From Roseomonas haemaphysalidis (GTDB taxonomy: Bacteria; Pseudomonadota; Alphaproteobacteria; Acetobacterales; Acetobacteraceae): a DNA stretch of 64,000 nt. The stretch is from contig NZ_CP061177.1 of assembly GCF_017355405.1 (NCBI RefSeq), positions 186,001-250,000 on the forward strand, given 5' to 3'. Below, in pieces: positions 26,823 to 38,093 of the stretch. Within the stretch, counting starts at the first letter, position 1. Every line of letters begins with the position of its first letter. A program made the position numbers and the translations under genes. Under the pieces are notes generated by a model. It was given only the letters and a program-made list of their open reading frames with translations, ran no database searches and was not told the DNA's origin.

Positions 26823-27476
26823 TTACCGGGGCGCGCCCAGGATCGCCTCGATCTGCACGGCCACATCGTCCATCGCCGCCATGCCGTCCACCGCCTGCAG
26901 CTTGCCCTGCGCCCCGTAATACGGCAGCAGCGGCGCCGTCTGGCGATGGTAGGCTTCCAGCCGCGCGGCCACCGTCTCCGCCTTGTCGTCGGCGCGGCGG
27001 ACGAATTCGGTGCTGCCGCAGACGTCGCAGATCCCGGCCTTGCGGGTGGGCTTGAAGCTGTCGTGATAGCCGGTGCCGCACTTGGCGCAGGTGAAGCGGC
27101 CGGCGATGCGCTCCACCAGCGCATGGTCGTCGACCTTCAGCTCGATCACGTGGTCGAGCTGCAGGCCCTTGTCCCGCAGCATGATGTCCAGCGCCTCGGC
27201 CTGCGGCGTGGTGCGGGGGAAGCCGTCCAGGATGAAGCCGCGGGCGGCATCGGGCTTCTCCACCCGCAGCGCCAACATGGCGGTGATGATGGCGTCCGGC
27301 ATCAGCTCGCCGCGCTCCATGATCCCCTTGGCCTGCAGCCCGATCTCGCTGCCGCTCTTGACCTCGGCCCGCAGCATGTCGCCCGTCGAGATCTGCGCGA
27401 TCCCGTAGCGGTCTTCCAGGCGCTTGGCTTGCGTGCCTTTGCCGGCCCCCGGCGGGCCGAGCAGGATCAGGTTCAT
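26823..27476 (-). CDS. adk: Adenylate kinase (zinc LID type)
   Basis: Adk interconverts ATP+AMP and 2 ADP. The 217-residue enzyme has the P-loop [14 protein letters not shown] (8-21), the AMP-binding [10 protein letters not shown] and DGFPRT. The LID carries four cysteines (CAKCGTGYH and CDVCGS), the zinc-binding form that is absent in E. coli. It lies between secY and rpsM, as usual, 43 bases after secY. infA and rpmJ, often next here, are absent. Confidence 0.97.
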   Translation of the reverse strand: MNLILLGPPGAGKGTQAKRLEDRYGIAQISTGDMLRAEVKSGSEIGLQAKGIMERGELMPDAIITAMLALRVEKPDAARGFILDGFPRTTPQAEALDIMLRDKGLQLDHVIELKVDDHALVERIAGRFTCAKCGTGYHDSFKPTRKAGICDVCGSTEFVRRADDKAETVAARLEAYHRQTAPLLPYYGAQGKLQAVDGMAAMDDVAVQIEAILGAPR

Positions 27477-27519
27477 CGGCGACGTGTTCCTCTAGGGTAT
27501 CCAGCAGAAGCCCGCGCGC

Positions 27520-28887
27520 TTACCGCGCGCGGGGAGCACCACCGCGACCACCGCCGAGGCGAGACTTGCGAATCAGCCCCTCGTACTGGTGCGCGAAGAG
27601 ATGAGACTGAATCTGGGCCACCGTGTCCATGGTCACCGACACGATGATCAGCAGCGACGTGCCGCCGAAGTAGAAGGGCACGCCATACTGGCTGATCAGG
27701 ATCTCGGGCAGCAGGCAGACGATGCAGAGATAGATGGCGCCCACGCCGGTCAGGCGGGTCAGCACGCGGTCCAGGTAATCGGCGGTGGACTGGCCGGGCC
27801 GGATGCCGGGGATGAAGCCGCCGTTCTTCTTGAGCTGGTCCGCCGTCTCGGACGGGTTGAACACCACCGCCGTGTAGAAGAAGGCGAAGAAGATGATCAG
27901 CGCCACATAGAGCAGCATGTAGCCCGGGCGGCCATGCGCCAGCGCGTTGGCGATGGTGGCCAGCCAGCCATCCGTCTGCCCGGCGCCGGAAAAGCCCGCG
28001 AAGGTGGCCGGCAGCAGCAGCAGCGAGGAGGCGAAGATCGGCGGGATGACGCCGGCGGTGTTCAGCTTCAGCGGCAGGTGGGTGTTCTCGCCGCCGAACA
28101 TCTTGTTGCCGACCTGGCGCTTCGGATACTGGATCGGGATGCGCCGCTGAGCGCGCTCCATGAACACCACGAAGGCGATCACGGCGAGCGCGATCAGCAG
28201 AAACAGGATGATGAACACGGTGGACAGCGCGCCAGTACGGCCAAGCTCCAGCGTGGCGACCACGGCGTGCGGCAGGTTGGCAACGATGCCGGCGAAGATG
28301 ATCAGGCTGATGCCATTGCCGACGCCGCGGGCGGTGATCTGCTCGCCCAGCCACATCAGGAACAGCGTGCCGCCGACCAGGGTGACGACGCAGGAGACGC
28401 GGAAGAACATCCCCGTCTCGAACACCGCCGTCTGGCCCAGGCTGCCGCGCATGCTTTCCAGCCCGATCGCCAGCCCCCAGGCCTGGAACAGCGCGATCAC
28501 GACGGTCAGGTAGCGGGTGTACTGGTTCAGCTTCTTGCGGCCGGACTCGCCCTCCTTCTTGAGGGCCTCCAGGCTCGGCACGGCGCTGCCCAACAACTGC
28601 ACGATGATGCTGGCGGAGATGTAGGGCATGATGTTCAGCGCGAACACCGTCATGCGGCCCAGCGCGCCGCCAGTGAACATGTCGAACATGCCCAGGATGC
28701 CGGAACCGTGCTGGCGCAGGATGTCGGCCATCACGTTGGCGTCCACGCCCGGCACGGGAACATAGGTGCCGATGCGGTAGACGATCAGCGCAGCCAGGGT
28801 AAACCAGATGCGCTTCTTCAGCTCGGTGGCTTTGGAAAGCACGCCGAGGTTGAGGTTGGCTGCGAGCTGCTCGGCGGCGGACGCCAT
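27520..28887 (-). CDS. secY: Protein translocase channel subunit SecY
   Basis: The 455-residue, ten-helix central channel of the Sec translocon. Diagnostic parts are RIGTYVPVPGVDANV, the plug region, MPYISASIIVQLL, the helix 7 area GENTHLPLKLNTAGVIPPIFASSLL, and YTAVVFNPSETADQLKKNGGFIPGIRPG. ATG 28887 (MASAAEQLAANLN) is preferred; the frame upstream is not conserved. It follows rplO across a 109-bp gap with a small hairpin. Confidence 0.97.
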   Translation of the reverse strand: MASAAEQLAANLNLGVLSKATELKKRIWFTLAALIVYRIGTYVPVPGVDANVMADILRQHGSGILGMFDMFTGGALGRMTVFALNIMPYISASIIVQLLGSAVPSLEALKKEGESGRKKLNQYTRYLTVVIALFQAWGLAIGLESMRGSLGQTAVFETGMFFRVSCVVTLVGGTLFLMWLGEQITARGVGNGISLIIFAGIVANLPHAVVATLELGRTGALSTVFIILFLLIALAVIAFVVFMERAQRRIPIQYPKRQVGNKMFGGENTHLPLKLNTAGVIPPIFASSLLLLPATFAGFSGAGQTDGWLATIANALAHGRPGYMLLYVALIIFFAFFYTAVVFNPSETADQLKKNGGFIPGIRPGQSTADYLDRVLTRLTGVGAIYLCIVCLLPEILISQYGVPFYFGGTSLLIIVSVTMDTVAQIQSHLFAHQYEGLIRKSRLGGGRGGAPRAR

Positions 28888-28968
28888 GATATCCCGACCC
28901 TTCAACATGACTGCGGCGCCGGGAGCATGCCCCACGGCGCCGTTGCCAGCCCTAGACTGCATCACCTA

Positions 28969-28990
28969 GCGCCCCCTGACACGGGGGCGC
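28969..28990 (-). other. Intercistronic hairpin between rplO and secY
   Basis: An 8-bp GC stem (GCGCCCCC with GGGGGCGC, six-base loop) just after the rplO stop, without a T-tract. It may tune read-through or RNA stability between ribosomal genes and secY. Confidence 0.45.
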
Positions 28991-28996
28991 AAGGCG

Positions 28997-29491
28997 TTAC
29001 GCCTTGGGTGCTTCTTCCTCGGTGGCCACGGGGTTCAGCACGGTGACCGTGCCGCCCGCCGCCTGCACCGCCGCGATCGCCGCCGCCGAGGCGCCGGACA
29101 CCGTGATGGTGATGGCGCGCTTGATCTCGCCACGCGCCAGCAGGCGAACGCCGACGACCTTGCCGCCGGTGCGGATCAGCCCGGCCTCACGCAGCATCGC
29201 CTCGTCGATCGTGCTGCCCGACAAGCGGCCGGACTCGATCGCGGCCTCCAGCGTGTGCAGGTTGATCGGCGCATATTCCTTGCGGAAGATATTGACGAAG
29301 CCACGCTTCGGCATGCGCCGGTAGATCGGCAGCTGGCCGCCTTCGAAGCCGTTCAGCGAAACGCCGGTGCGGGCCTTCTGACCCTTCACGCCACGGCCGG
29401 AGGTCTTACCCTTGCCCGAGCCAATGCCGCGACCGACGCGCTTGAACTTGTTGCGCGCGCCTTCGTTGTCGCGCAGTTCGTTCAGCTTCAT
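28997..29491 (-). CDS. rplO: 50S ribosomal protein L15
   Basis: The 164-residue L15 organises 23S rRNA late in assembly. The Gly/Lys/Arg-rich N-terminal extension ([24 protein letters not shown]) and the globular part with [15 protein letters not shown] are typical. It starts one base after the rpmD stop. Confidence 0.97.
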   Translation of the reverse strand: MKLNELRDNEGARNKFKRVGRGIGSGKGKTSGRGVKGQKARTGVSLNGFEGGQLPIYRRMPKRGFVNIFRKEYAPINLHTLEAAIESGRLSGSTIDEAMLREAGLIRTGGKVVGVRLLARGEIKRAITITVSGASAAAIAAVQAAGGTVTVLNPVATEEEAPKA

Positions 29492-29492
29492 C

Positions 29493-29690
29493 CTACTTCT
29501 CCGTGGTCTCGCCGACCTGGATCAGGTGGGCGACCTTGCGGATCATGCCGCGCACGGCCGGAGTGTCCTCCAGCTCCCGCGTGCGGCGGATCTTGTTGAG
29601 GCCGAGGCCGATCAGCGTTTCGCGCTGACCGGGCTTACGGCCGATGGGCGACGCGATCTGCGTCACCCGGACGGTCTTGTTCTCAGCCAT
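29493..29690 (-). CDS. rpmD: 50S ribosomal protein L30
   Basis: A 65-residue L30 with [38 protein letters not shown], the whole family core. ATG 29690 lies inside the end of rpsE, overlapping by eight bases, so translation is coupled. Confidence 0.96.
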   Translation of the reverse strand: MAENKTVRVTQIASPIGRKPGQRETLIGLGLNKIRRTRELEDTPAVRGMIRKVAHLIQVGETTEK

Positions 29691-30300
29691 TGGCCACAGC
29701 CTCCGTACCGGCGGCGTCGTCCTTGCGGCTGCCCAGCAGGTCCGAGACCTTCTTGCCGCGGCGCGACGCAACGGCCCGGGGGCTGGTGCAGCGTGCCAGG
29801 GCGGAGAAGGTCGCCTTGACCATGTTGTGCGGGTTCGTGGAACCCGTGCACTTGGCGACGACGTCGCCCATGCCGAGCGTCTCGAACACCGCGCGCATCG
29901 GGCCGCCGGCGATGATGCCGGTACCGGCCGGTGCGGCGCGCAGGATGACGCGGCCAGCGCCGAAGTCGCCGATCACGTCGTGATGCAGGGTACGACCCTC
30001 ACGCATCGGGACGCGGATCATCGTCTTCTTCGCGCGCTCGGTGGCCTTGCGGATCGCCTCCGGCACTTCGCGTGCCTTGCCGGCGCCCCAGCCAACGCGG
30101 CCCTTCTCGTCGCCCACGACAACCAGGGCTGCGAAGGAGAAGCGACGGCCACCCTTCACCACCTTGGCGACGCGGTTGATGGTGACCAGCTTGTCCTTCA
30201 GCTCGTCGCCGGGCTCGCGCTCGGCGTTGCGATCGGGACCACGGCCGCGGCCACGACGATTCTGATCGTCGCTGCCGCCGCTCCTCGGTTCACGTGCCAT
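29683..30300 (-). CDS. rpsE: 30S ribosomal protein S5
   Basis: The 205-residue S5 acts in decoding accuracy and in the helicase-like mRNA entry. It has [37 protein letters not shown] and the C-terminal [23 protein letters not shown]. The N-terminus is extended by an Arg/Gly/Asp-rich segment (about 1-30), common in alphaproteobacteria. Confidence 0.97.
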   Translation of the reverse strand: MAREPRSGGSDDQNRRGRGRGPDRNAEREPGDELKDKLVTINRVAKVVKGGRRFSFAALVVVGDEKGRVGWGAGKAREVPEAIRKATERAKKTMIRVPMREGRTLHHDVIGDFGAGRVILRAAPAGTGIIAGGPMRAVFETLGMGDVVAKCTGSTNPHNMVKATFSALARCTSPRAVASRRGKKVSDLLGSRKDDAAGTEAVANG

Positions 30301-30312
30301 GTTCTGTGCTCC

Positions 30313-30675
30313 TTAGAACGACAGCCCGCCCTCGCGGGCGCCGTCCGCCAGGGCTTTCACCCGGCCGTGATACAGGTAGGGGCCACGGTCGAAGACGACC
30401 GCGGTCACACCGGCGGCGATGGCGCGCTCGGCCAGCAGCTTGCCGATGGTGGACGCGGCATCCTTGTCGGCACCGGTCTTGAGACCGTCGCGCTGGGCCT
30501 TCTCCAGGCTCGACGCTGCGGCCAGCGTACGGCCGGCCTTGTCGTCGATGATCTGGGCGTAGATGTGGCGGCCCGAACGGAACACCGACAAACGCGGGCG
30601 ACCGCCGCTCTTGAGGCGAAGCTGGAAGCGCAGCCGCGCGCGACGGCGGGTCTGCAAAGCGAGTTTGTTCGCCAT
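30313..30675 (-). CDS. rplR: 50S ribosomal protein L18
   Basis: The 120-residue L18 binds 5S rRNA with L5. Typical segments are [34 protein letters not shown] and the end [28 protein letters not shown]. The stop of rplF directly abuts its start. Confidence 0.97.
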   Translation of the reverse strand: MANKLALQTRRRARLRFQLRLKSGGRPRLSVFRSGRHIYAQIIDDKAGRTLAAASSLEKAQRDGLKTGADKDAASTIGKLLAERAIAAGVTAVVFDRGPYLYHGRVKALADGAREGGLSF

Positions 30676-31212
30676 TTACTTCTTCTTCCCCTCCTTGCGG
30701 AGGATGACTTCGTCCGTGTAGCGCACGCCCTTGCCCTTGTAGGGCTCGGGGCCGCGGAAGCCGCGGATCTCGGCGGCCACCTGGCCGACACGCTGCTTGT
30801 CCGCACCCTCGACCTTCACGGCCGTGGGACGCTCGACGGTGATCTTGATCCCGGCCGGCACGGCGTAACGGATCTCGTGGCTGTAACCGAGGTTCAGCAC
30901 GAGGTCGTTGCCCTGCATGGCGGCGCGGTAGCCGGTGCCGGTGATTTCCATGGACTTGGAGAAGCCCGTGGACACGCCGATGCACATGCCGTTGATCAGG
31001 CTGCGGGTGGTGCCCCACATGGTGCGGGCCCGACGATCCGAGCCCTTGGGGGCCACGGACACTTCGTTGCCCTTGATCTCGACGTCCACCGCATCGGTCA
31101 CGACCGGGTAGCTCAGCTCGCCGAGCTTGCCCTTGGCGGTGACGATGCCGTCGTTCATCGAGACGGTGACACCGGCGGGAACGGAGACGGGATATTTGCC
31201 GACGCGCGACAT
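30676..31212 (-). CDS. rplF: 50S ribosomal protein L6
   Basis: The 178-residue L6 lies near the GTPase centre. It starts [18 protein letters not shown] and ends with [26 protein letters not shown], the family signature at the C-terminus. ATG 31212 is chosen over an upstream in-frame start that would overlap rpsH. Confidence 0.97.
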   Translation of the reverse strand: MSRVGKYPVSVPAGVTVSMNDGIVTAKGKLGELSYPVVTDAVDVEIKGNEVSVAPKGSDRRARTMWGTTRSLINGMCIGVSTGFSKSMEITGTGYRAAMQGNDLVLNLGYSHEIRYAVPAGIKITVERPTAVKVEGADKQRVGQVAAEIRGFRGPEPYKGKGVRYTDEVILRKEGKKK

Positions 31213-31225
31213 GCTGATCCCTCCC

Positions 31226-31624
31226 TCAGAACACGCGGCAGAGGACTTCGCCGCCAACATTGGCAGCGCGGGCCTCACTGTCGCTCATCACGCCGGACGG
31301 CGTGGACAGGATGGAGATACCAAGACCGTTGTAGAACTTCTGCAGTTCCTTGATCTTGGTGTAGACGCGCCGGCCGGGCTTGGAGACGCGGGTGATCTCC
31401 TTGATGGCGGGCTCGCCTTCGGAATACTTCAGCTCGATGTCGAGCATCGACACGCCGGGGCGCACCTGCTCGGCACGCCAGGCCCGGATGTAGCCTTCGC
31501 GCTTCAGGACATCGAGAACATCGGACCGCAGGCGGCTGGCCGGCGACACGATACGGCTATGCTTGGCGCGCTGTCCGTTGCGGATGCGCGTGAGCATATC
31601 ACCGAGCGGATCGGAGAGAGACAT
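31226..31624 (-). CDS. rpsH: 30S ribosomal protein S8
   Basis: The 132-residue S8 is a primary 16S-binding protein and the classic spc-operon feedback repressor. It has the start [21 protein letters not shown] and the end [33 protein letters not shown]. Whether it binds this transcript is not visible. Confidence 0.97.
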   Translation of the reverse strand: MSLSDPLGDMLTRIRNGQRAKHSRIVSPASRLRSDVLDVLKREGYIRAWRAEQVRPGVSMLDIELKYSEGEPAIKEITRVSKPGRRVYTKIKELQKFYNGLGISILSTPSGVMSDSEARAANVGGEVLCRVF

Positions 31625-31639
31625 GGTGTGCCCCGTTCC

Positions 31640-31945
31640 TTACCAGCTGGCCTTGACGAGCCCGGGGATCTGGCCGGTCGAGGCCAGGTCACGGAGCGCG
31701 ATGCGGCACAGCTTGAATTTGCGGTAGTTGGCGCGGGGGCGGCCGGTCAGCTCGCAGCGCAGGCGCACGCGGTTGCGGGCCCCGTTGCGCGGCAGCTCGG
31801 CCAGCTTCAGCGTTGCCTCGAAGCGCTCTTCCACCGACAGCTCGCGATCCATGATCACGGACTTCAGGGCGGCGCGCTTGCCGGCGTGCAGCTTGGACAG
31901 CCGCTCACGCTGCTTGTTCTTTTCGATAGCCGAAGTCTTGGCCAT
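31640..31945 (-). CDS. rpsN: 30S ribosomal protein S14 (long, zinc-free form)
   Basis: The 101-residue S14 is the long form; it lacks the paired CxxC zinc knuckles, having single Cys in [26 protein letters not shown]. That makes it zinc independent. It lies between rplE and rpsH as usual. Confidence 0.97.
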   Translation of the reverse strand: MAKTSAIEKNKQRERLSKLHAGKRAALKSVIMDRELSVEERFEATLKLAELPRNGARNRVRLRCELTGRPRANYRKFKLCRIALRDLASTGQIPGLVKASW

Positions 31946-32010
31946 ACGGTTCTAATCCTCCGGAACCTGCCCGGTCTGGCCAAGTGACCAGCCGGGGCGG
32001 TTTTCCAAAC

Positions 32011-32571
32011 TCAGTTGACGAAAGGAAGATCGAAGGCCTTCATCAGGGCCTTGCATTCCTTGTCCGTCTTCGCCGTCGTGACGAACACGATGTCCATCCC
32101 CCGGATCTGATCAACCTTGTCGTAGCTGATCTCGGGGAAGATGATCTGCTCCTTGAGGCCGAGCGAGAAGTTGCCGCGGCCGTCGAAGCCCTTATTAGCA
32201 GGAAGCCCGCGGAAGTCACGCATGCGCGGCATCGCGATCGTCACCAGACGGTCGAGGAACTCGAACATCTTGGCGCGACGCAGCGTCACCTTGCAGCCGA
32301 TCGCCTGGCCTTCACGGATCTTGAAGCCCGCGATCGCCTTCTTCGCCTTGGTCTTCACCGGCTTCTGGCCGGCGATGAGCGTCAGCTCGCCCAGGGCGAC
32401 ATCCAGCTTCTTGCCATCGGCGGCGGCTTCGCCGACGCCCATGTTGATCACGATCTTCTCCAGCTTCGGCACCATCATGGGGTTGCCGTAGCCGAACTCT
32501 TCCATCAGCTGCTTGCGCACCGTATCGAGGTAGCGCTGCTGCATGCGGGGAAGCGTCTTCGCCTCGCTCAT
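32011..32571 (-). CDS. rplE: 50S ribosomal protein L5
   Basis: The 186-residue L5 binds 5S rRNA and contacts the P-site tRNA. It has [41 protein letters not shown] and [30 protein letters not shown]. Its start overlaps the rplX stop by four bases. Confidence 0.98.
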   Translation of the reverse strand: MSEAKTLPRMQQRYLDTVRKQLMEEFGYGNPMMVPKLEKIVINMGVGEAAADGKKLDVALGELTLIAGQKPVKTKAKKAIAGFKIREGQAIGCKVTLRRAKMFEFLDRLVTIAMPRMRDFRGLPANKGFDGRGNFSLGLKEQIIFPEISYDKVDQIRGMDIVFVTTAKTDKECKALMKAFDLPFVN

Positions 32572-32885
32572 GCGATCACCTCGCCAGAGGCCTTCGCCAC
32601 CCGGACCTTCTTGCCGTCCTCAAGCACCTTGAAGCCGACGCGGGTCGGCTTGCCGGACTTCGGGTCCAGCAGGGACAGGTTGGAGAGGTCGATGGTCGCC
32701 TCCTTCTCCACGATCCCGCCTTCCTGACCCGCGCCCTTCGGCTTGGTGTGGCGCTTCACGATGTTGACGCCCTGCACCACCGCGCGGTTGTCCGCCGGCA
32801 GGACCCGCAGGACCTCACCCTTCTTGCCCTTGTCGCGGCCCGTCAGGACCTGGACCTGGTCGCCCTTCTTGATCTTGGCGGCCAT
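32568..32885 (-). CDS. rplX: 50S ribosomal protein L24
   Basis: The 105-residue L24 is an assembly-initiator protein of the 50S subunit. It has the KOW motif [26 protein letters not shown] and [14 protein letters not shown]. It starts one base after rplN. Confidence 0.97.
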   Translation of the reverse strand: MAAKIKKGDQVQVLTGRDKGKKGEVLRVLPADNRAVVQGVNIVKRHTKPKGAGQEGGIVEKEATIDLSNLSLLDPKSGKPTRVGFKVLEDGKKVRVAKASGEVIA

Positions 32886-32886
32886 G

Positions 32887-33255
32887 TTACAGGACCTCCG
32901 GCGCCAGGGAGATGATCTTCATGAACTTGCGCGCGCGCAGCTCACGGACCACCGGGCCAAAGATACGGGTGCCGATCGGCTCGTTCTGCTTGTTGATCAG
33001 AACGGCCGCGTTGCGGTCGAAGCGGATGGCCGTGCCATCCACCCGGCGCACCGGATAGGCGGTGCGAACGATGACCGCGCGCTGCACGTCACCCTTCTTC
33101 ACCTTGCCGCGCGGAATCGCTTCCTTGACGGAGACGACAATGATGTCGCCCACCGACGCGGTGCGCCGCTTGGAGCCACCCAGCACCTTGATGCACTGAA
33201 CCCGGCGGGCGCCCGAGTTGTCGGCGACCTCCAGGTTGGATTCGACGATGATCAT
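32887..33255 (-). CDS. rplN: 50S ribosomal protein L14
   Basis: The 122-residue L14 helps form intersubunit bridges. [27 protein letters not shown] and [28 protein letters not shown] cover both conserved ends, and length matches the family exactly. Confidence 0.98.
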   Translation of the reverse strand: MIIVESNLEVADNSGARRVQCIKVLGGSKRRTASVGDIIVVSVKEAIPRGKVKKGDVQRAVIVRTAYPVRRVDGTAIRFDRNAAVLINKQNEPIGTRIFGPVVRELRARKFMKIISLAPEVL

Positions 33256-33266
33256 CGATCGCTACC

Positions 33267-33557
33267 TCAGACCGTCGCCGGCTCGGCCGCGGCGTCAAAG
33301 CCGGCCGGGGCGGGAACAGCCTCGCCATTGCGCGTGACCAGAAGCCAGGTCTTGCGCTTGCTGATCGGACGGCATTCCTCGATGGACACGAGGTCGCCTT
33401 CCTTGCACAGGTTCGCGTCGTCATGCGCGGCGTACTTCTTGGAGCGCCGGATGAACTTCTTGTAGAGCGGGTGCATCACGCGACGCTCGACAAGCACCGT
33501 CACGGTCTTGTCCTGCTTATCGCTCACGACCCGCCCGGTGAGGACGCGCTTCGGCAT
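33267..33557 (-). CDS. rpsQ: 30S ribosomal protein S17
   Basis: A 96-residue S17 beginning [34 protein letters not shown], with [17 protein letters not shown] hydrophobic and acidic tail of about 15 residues extends past the usual end. ATG 33557 is chosen because the upstream frame overlaps rpmC. Confidence 0.96.
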   Translation of the reverse strand: MPKRVLTGRVVSDKQDKTVTVLVERRVMHPLYKKFIRRSKKYAAHDDANLCKEGDLVSIEECRPISKRKTWLLVTRNGEAVPAPAGFDAAAEPATV

Positions 33558-33573
33558 TGCCGGGGTCTCCTCG

Positions 33574-33780
33574 TCAGGCTTTGGCTGCCGAGCGGGTCTG
33601 CTCGGCCAGCACCGTCTTAACACGGGCGATGTCGCGACGCACCACCTTGATGCGGGAAACCGCCTCAAGCTGGCCTGTCGCGCGCTGGAAGCGCAGGTTG
33701 AACTGCTCCTTGCGGAGGTCCAGCAACATCGTCTTCAACTCGTCCGGGGACTTGCCCCGGACGTCCACGATCTTGGTCAT
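33574..33780 (-). CDS. rpmC: 50S ribosomal protein L29
   Basis: A 68-residue two-helix protein next to the exit tunnel, a docking site for trigger factor and SRP with L23. Core: [29 protein letters not shown]. It starts four bases after rplP. Confidence 0.96.
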   Translation of the reverse strand: MTKIVDVRGKSPDELKTMLLDLRKEQFNLRFQRATGQLEAVSRIKVVRRDIARVKTVLAEQTRSAAKA

Positions 33781-33784
33781 CTGA

Positions 33785-34207
33785 TCAGAGCTCCGCCGCA
33801 CCCAGACGGGTGACCAGCTTGGTCTTGATCGGCAGCTTCGCGGCACCCAGAGCCAGGGCTTCGCGCGCCGTCTCCAGGCTGACGCCGTCGATCTCGAACA
33901 TGATGCGACCCGGCTTGACGCGGGCCACCCAGTATTCCGGCGCGCCCTTGCCCGAACCCATGCGGACTTCCGCAGGCTTCGTGGACACGGGAACGTCCGG
34001 GAAGATGCGGATCCACACCCGGCCCGCGCGCTTCATGGCGCGGGTGATGGCGCGGCGGGCCGCTTCGATCTGCCGGGCGGTGACCCGCTCCGGCTCCAGC
34101 GCCTTCAGGCCGAACTCGCCGAAGGTGAGGCTGAAGCCACCCTTCGCCAAGCCCTTGATCCGACCCTTATGCGCTTTGCGGAACTTCGTGCGCTTTGGCT
34201 GCAGCAT
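33785..34207 (-). CDS. rplP: 50S ribosomal protein L16
   Basis: The 140-residue L16 contacts A-site tRNA. It begins [19 protein letters not shown] and has [37 protein letters not shown]. The RMGSGKG segment includes the Arg that is hydroxylated in some bacteria. Confidence 0.98.
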   Translation of the reverse strand: MLQPKRTKFRKAHKGRIKGLAKGGFSLTFGEFGLKALEPERVTARQIEAARRAITRAMKRAGRVWIRIFPDVPVSTKPAEVRMGSGKGAPEYWVARVKPGRIMFEIDGVSLETAREALALGAAKLPIKTKLVTRLGAAEL

Positions 34208-34218
34208 TTCTCAATACC

Positions 34219-34896
34219 TTAGCGCTGAGGCGCCTGCTCGGCGGCGCGCTTGTCCTGCGCCATCGGGTCATGGCCCAGAATTTCACCCTTGAAGATCCAC
34301 ACTTTGACACCGCAGGTGCCGTAGGTGGTCTTCGCGGTCGCGGTGCCGTAGTCGATATCGGCGCGGAGCGTGTGCAGCGGCACCCGGCCCTCGCGATACC
34401 ACTCCATGCGCGCGATCTCAGCGCCACCCAGACGGCCGCCGCAGTTGATGCGGATGCCGCCGGCGCCGAGGCGCATGGCGGACTGCACAGCGCGCTTCAT
34501 CGCGCGGCGGAAGGCCACGCGGCGCTCCAGCTGCTGCGCGATGCTCTCGGCCACCAGCTGCGCCTCGATCTCCGGCTTGCGGATCTCGACGATGTTCAGC
34601 GACACCTCGGCCCCGGCGAGCTTCGCCAGGTCCTTGCGCAGCACCTCGATGTCCGCGCCCTTCTTGCCGATCACGACGCCCGGACGGGCGGCATGGATCG
34701 TCACGCGGGGCTTCTTGGCCGGACGCTCGATCAGCACCTTGGACACGCCGGCGCCCTTGAGCCGGGTCTTCAGGGTGTTGCGCAGCTTCAGGTCATCGTG
34801 CAGCAGGCGCGAATAGTCGGCATCGGCGTACCAGCGGGAATCCCAGGTCCGGTTGATGCCGAGCCGCAGCCCGATCGGATTGACTTTGTGGCCCAT
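34219..34896 (-). CDS. rpsC: 30S ribosomal protein S3
   Basis: The 225-residue S3 is at the mRNA entry. It has [22 protein letters not shown], the KH GXXG loop [17 protein letters not shown] and the C-terminal [22 protein letters not shown]. The GKKGAD loop fits. It starts one base after rplV. Confidence 0.98.
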   Translation of the reverse strand: MGHKVNPIGLRLGINRTWDSRWYADADYSRLLHDDLKLRNTLKTRLKGAGVSKVLIERPAKKPRVTIHAARPGVVIGKKGADIEVLRKDLAKLAGAEVSLNIVEIRKPEIEAQLVAESIAQQLERRVAFRRAMKRAVQSAMRLGAGGIRINCGGRLGGAEIARMEWYREGRVPLHTLRADIDYGTATAKTTYGTCGVKVWIFKGEILGHDPMAQDKRAAEQAPQR

Positions 34897-34897
34897 G

Positions 34898-35302
34898 TTA
34901 CGCGGCCTCCTGCTCTGCGGGCGCGGTCTCGGCGTTCGCCTCGGCCACCGTGATCGAGAGATGGCTGAACCACTTCTCGACGCGGGCGGCCTTGCCGCGG
35001 CCGCGCGCCTGGAAGCGCTTCATCACCATGGCGCGGCCTACCTCGACGCGCGACACGACCAGGCGGTCGACGTCGAGCGAGTGGTTGTTCTCGCCATTGG
35101 CAATGGCGCTTTCCAGCGTCTTCTTCATCGTGTCGGAGATCCGGCGCTTGGAGAAGGTCAGGATCGCGACCGCGTCCTGCGCCTTCTTGCCGCGGATCAG
35201 CCCGGCAACGAGGTTCAGCTTGGTGGGCGACACGCGGATGTTCCGCGTGACGGCCTGCGCCTCGGTTTCCTTGAGGGCGCGGGGATGCTTCGGCTTGCTC
35301 AT
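34898..35302 (-). CDS. rplV: 50S ribosomal protein L22
   Basis: The 134-residue L22 lines the tunnel with a long beta hairpin ([27 protein letters not shown]). The first half has [28 protein letters not shown]. No deletion in the hairpin of the macrolide-resistance kind is seen. An acidic Ala-rich tail ends the protein. Confidence 0.97.
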   Translation of the reverse strand: MSKPKHPRALKETEAQAVTRNIRVSPTKLNLVAGLIRGKKAQDAVAILTFSKRRISDTMKKTLESAIANGENNHSLDVDRLVVSRVEVGRAMVMKRFQARGRGKAARVEKWFSHLSITVAEANAETAPAEQEAA

Positions 35303-35308
35303 GATGCC

Positions 35309-35587
35309 TTAGCCCCTCTTCGCCTTCTTGTCGGACGAATGCCCGGTGAAGGTCCGCGTCGGCGAGAACTCGCCGAACTTGTGACCCACCATGTTCTCCG
35401 AAACCTGGACGGGGATGAACTTCTTGCCGTTGTAGACACCGAAGGTCAGCCCGACGAACTGCGGCAGGATCGTGCTGCGACGCGACCAGATCTTGATGAT
35501 CTCGTTGCGCGTCGAGGCACGGGCCGCATCCGCCTTGTTCAGCAGGTAGCCGTCGACGAACGGCCCCTTCCAGACACTGCGCGACAT
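35309..35587 (-). CDS. rpsS: 30S ribosomal protein S19
   Basis: A 92-residue S19 of the 30S head. [19 protein letters not shown] and [24 protein letters not shown] mark both ends. ATG 35587 is chosen because the upstream frame is inside rplB. Confidence 0.97.
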   Translation of the reverse strand: MSRSVWKGPFVDGYLLNKADAARASTRNEIIKIWSRRSTILPQFVGLTFGVYNGKKFIPVQVSENMVGHKFGEFSPTRTFTGHSSDKKAKRG

Positions 35588-35592
35588 CGCGG

Positions 35593-36426
35593 TCAGCCCT
35601 TCGTGACGTTGCGGCGACGGACGATGAGGCTGTCCGTGCGCTTGTTGGTACGCGTCTTGTAGCCCTTGGTCGGCTTGCCCCACGGCGTGACCGGGTGGCG
35701 GCCGCCCGAGGTCCGGCCTTCACCACCACCATGCGGGTGGTCGACCGGGTTCATGACCACGCCGCGCTGATGCGGCTTGCGGCCCAGCCAGCGCGAACGG
35801 CCGGCCTTGCCCAGATGCTGGTTCTGGTTGTCGGGGTTCGACACCGCACCGATGGCGGCGATGCACTCGCCCCGCACCAGGCGCACTTCACCGGACATCA
35901 GCTTGATCTGCGCGTAGCCGGCATCCTTGCCGACCAGCTGGGCATAGGTGCCCGCCGAACGCGCGATCTTGCCGCCCGCACCGGGCTTCATCTCGATGTT
36001 GTACACGATGGTGCCGACCGGGATCGCACCCAGCGGCATCGCGTTGCCGGGCTTGATGTCGACCTTCTCGCCGGCGACGACCGTGTCGCCCACCTTCAGG
36101 CGCTGCGGCGCGATGATGTACGAAAGCTCGCCATCCGCGTACTTCAGCAGCGCCAGAAAGGCCGTGCGGTTCGGGTCGTATTCCAACCGCTCGACCGTCG
36201 CGGGCACGTTGAACTTGCGCCGCTTGAAGTCGACCACGCGGTAGGACTGCTTGTGCCCGCCCCCACGGAACCGGACGGTGATCCGACCATGATTGTTGCG
36301 GCCGCCGGAGTGGCTCTTGCCCTCCGTCAGCTGCTTGACCGGCTTGCCCTTGAACAGCTCGGAACGATCGATGAGGATCGTGCCGCGCGAGCTCGGGGTG
36401 ACCGGGTTAAAGTGCTTCAGCGCCAT
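35593..36426 (-). CDS. rplB: 50S ribosomal protein L2
   Basis: The 277-residue L2 is needed for subunit joining and peptidyl transfer. It contains [28 protein letters not shown], the conserved [27 protein letters not shown] with the essential His of the HPHGGGEG loop, and a basic tail. Confidence 0.98.
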   Translation of the reverse strand: MALKHFNPVTPSSRGTILIDRSELFKGKPVKQLTEGKSHSGGRNNHGRITVRFRGGGHKQSYRVVDFKRRKFNVPATVERLEYDPNRTAFLALLKYADGELSYIIAPQRLKVGDTVVAGEKVDIKPGNAMPLGAIPVGTIVYNIEMKPGAGGKIARSAGTYAQLVGKDAGYAQIKLMSGEVRLVRGECIAAIGAVSNPDNQNQHLGKAGRSRWLGRKPHQRGVVMNPVDHPHGGGEGRTSGGRHPVTPWGKPTKGYKTRTNKRTDSLIVRRRNVTKG

Positions 36427-36430
36427 GGCG

Positions 36431-36760
36431 TTAAGCGAGCCCCGTCGTCAGGTCGATGCTCTGGCCTTCGGCCAGGCGGACGACCGCTTTTTTCCAATCG
36501 GAGCGCACGCCCTCACGGCCGCGCACCCGCTTGGTCTTGCCCTTCACGACGGACGTGTTCACGGCGACCACCGTCACCCCGAACAGCGTCTCGACCGAAG
36601 CCTTGATCTCCGGCTTCGTCGCGCTCAGCAGGACCTTGAAGGAGACCTGGCCCTGTTCGCCCAGGCCGGCCGCCTTCTCCGTCACCAGCGGCGAGAGGAT
36701 GGTCTGATACATCATCTCGCGCGACAGGACGGGCTTCTTCGTCTTCGCGGTCTCGCTCAC
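36431..36760 (-). CDS. rplW: 50S ribosomal protein L23
   Basis: The 109-residue L23 forms the trigger factor and SRP docking site at the exit tunnel. It has [41 protein letters not shown] and the loop [21 protein letters not shown]. It overlaps rplD by four bases. Confidence 0.97.
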   Translation of the reverse strand: MSETAKTKKPVLSREMMYQTILSPLVTEKAAGLGEQGQVSFKVLLSATKPEIKASVETLFGVTVVAVNTSVVKGKTKRVRGREGVRSDWKKAVVRLAEGQSIDLTTGLA

Positions 36761-37377
36761 GACAGGCGCTCCTTCAGGGCCTCGATGGCCGAGCGGGTCA
36801 CCGCCAGCACATCGTGGTTCAGGATGTCGTACACGTTGGCGCCCATGGTCGGCAGGACGTTGACGTGGGGCAGGTTGCGCACGGCGCGGCCGAAGCCGTC
36901 TTCCACCGTGGCATCCACCACCAGCGCGCTCTTCCAGCCGAGCGCCTTGAGCTTCACCGCGACCGCGGAGGTCTTGGCGTTCTCGCCGAGCGCGACGTTG
37001 TCGAGCACGATCAGCTTGCCCTCGGCGGCCTTCTGGCTCAGCGCGCTGATCAGGCCCAGGCGGCGGACCTTCTTGTTCAGCGAGTAGCCATGGTCACGCA
37101 CCACGGGACCGTGCACCACACCACCGGTGCGGTACTGCGGCGCGCGCAGCGAGCCCTGACGGGCGTTGCCCGTGCCCTTCTGGCGATACGGCTTCTTGGT
37201 CGAGCCCGAAACCTCGCCCATGCCCTTCACCTTGTGCGTGCCGGCGCGGCGCTTGGCCAGCTGCCAGTGCACGACGCGCGCCATGATGTCGGCGCGGGGG
37301 GACGCGGCGAAGACCTCGTCGGGGAGGTCGATGTCGCCAGCCTTGCCGTTATCCAGCGTAATGACCGGAACCTGCAT
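36757..37377 (-). CDS. rplD: 50S ribosomal protein L4
   Basis: The 206-residue L4 reaches into the exit tunnel. The tunnel loop is [30 protein letters not shown], with the Lys and Gly of macrolide contact unchanged. In E. coli L4 represses the S10 operon; such control here is not visible. Confidence 0.97.
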   Translation of the reverse strand: MQVPVITLDNGKAGDIDLPDEVFAASPRADIMARVVHWQLAKRRAGTHKVKGMGEVSGSTKKPYRQKGTGNARQGSLRAPQYRTGGVVHGPVVRDHGYSLNKKVRRLGLISALSQKAAEGKLIVLDNVALGENAKTSAVAVKLKALGWKSALVVDATVEDGFGRAVRNLPHVNVLPTMGANVYDILNHDVLAVTRSAIEALKERLS

Positions 37378-37389
37378 TGTCCTGTTTCC

Positions 37390-38076
37390 TCAGGCCACGG
37401 CCGCGGGGAACGGCGCATCGGCATGGCGCGCGCGCTTCACAGCGTCCCGCACCAGCACGTAGCCGCCCTTGGCGCCCGGCACCGCGCCCTTGACCATCAG
37501 CAGGCCACGGTCGAGGTCGAAACCCGCGACTTCGAGGTTCTGCGTGGTAATGCGCTCGACGCCGAGATGGCCCGCCATCTTCTTGTTCTTGAAGGTCTTG
37601 CCCGGATCCTGACGGTTGCCCGTCGAACCGTGCGAGCGGTGCGAGATCGACACGCCGTGCGAGGCCTCGAGACCGGCAAAGTTCCAGCGCTTCATGGCGC
37701 CGGCAAAACCCTTGCCCTTCGAGGTTCCCGTCACGTCGACGATCTGGCCCTTCACGAAGTGCTCCGCAGAGAGCTTCGCGCCCACATCCAGCGTGGCATC
37801 GCTGCCCACGCGGAACTCGGCGACCTTCATCGGTGCCTCGACACCCGCCTTGGCGAAGTGACCCTTGTTGGGCTTCGAGACGTTCTTCGGCTTCGCCAGG
37901 CCAAAGCCCAGCTGCACCGCATCATAACCGTCCTTCTCCGCCGTCTTCGTCGCCACCACGCGCACCTGGTCCAGGTGCAGCACGGTGACGGGGACAGTGG
38001 AGCCGTCATCGTTGAACAAGCGGGTCATGCCCAGCTTCTTCGCGATCAGGCCGGTGCGACCATTCTTCGCGGCCAT
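37390..38076 (-). CDS. rplC: 50S ribosomal protein L3
   Basis: The 228-residue L3 begins 50S assembly and reaches the peptidyl transferase centre. It has [25 protein letters not shown] and the central loop [40 protein letters not shown], with the Gln that is methylated in E. coli. Confidence 0.98.
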   Translation of the reverse strand: MAAKNGRTGLIAKKLGMTRLFNDDGSTVPVTVLHLDQVRVVATKTAEKDGYDAVQLGFGLAKPKNVSKPNKGHFAKAGVEAPMKVAEFRVGSDATLDVGAKLSAEHFVKGQIVDVTGTSKGKGFAGAMKRWNFAGLEASHGVSISHRSHGSTGNRQDPGKTFKNKKMAGHLGVERITTQNLEVAGFDLDRGLLMVKGAVPGAKGGYVLVRDAVKRARHADAPFPAAVA

Positions 38077-38093
38077 GGTATGTCTCCCGGCCT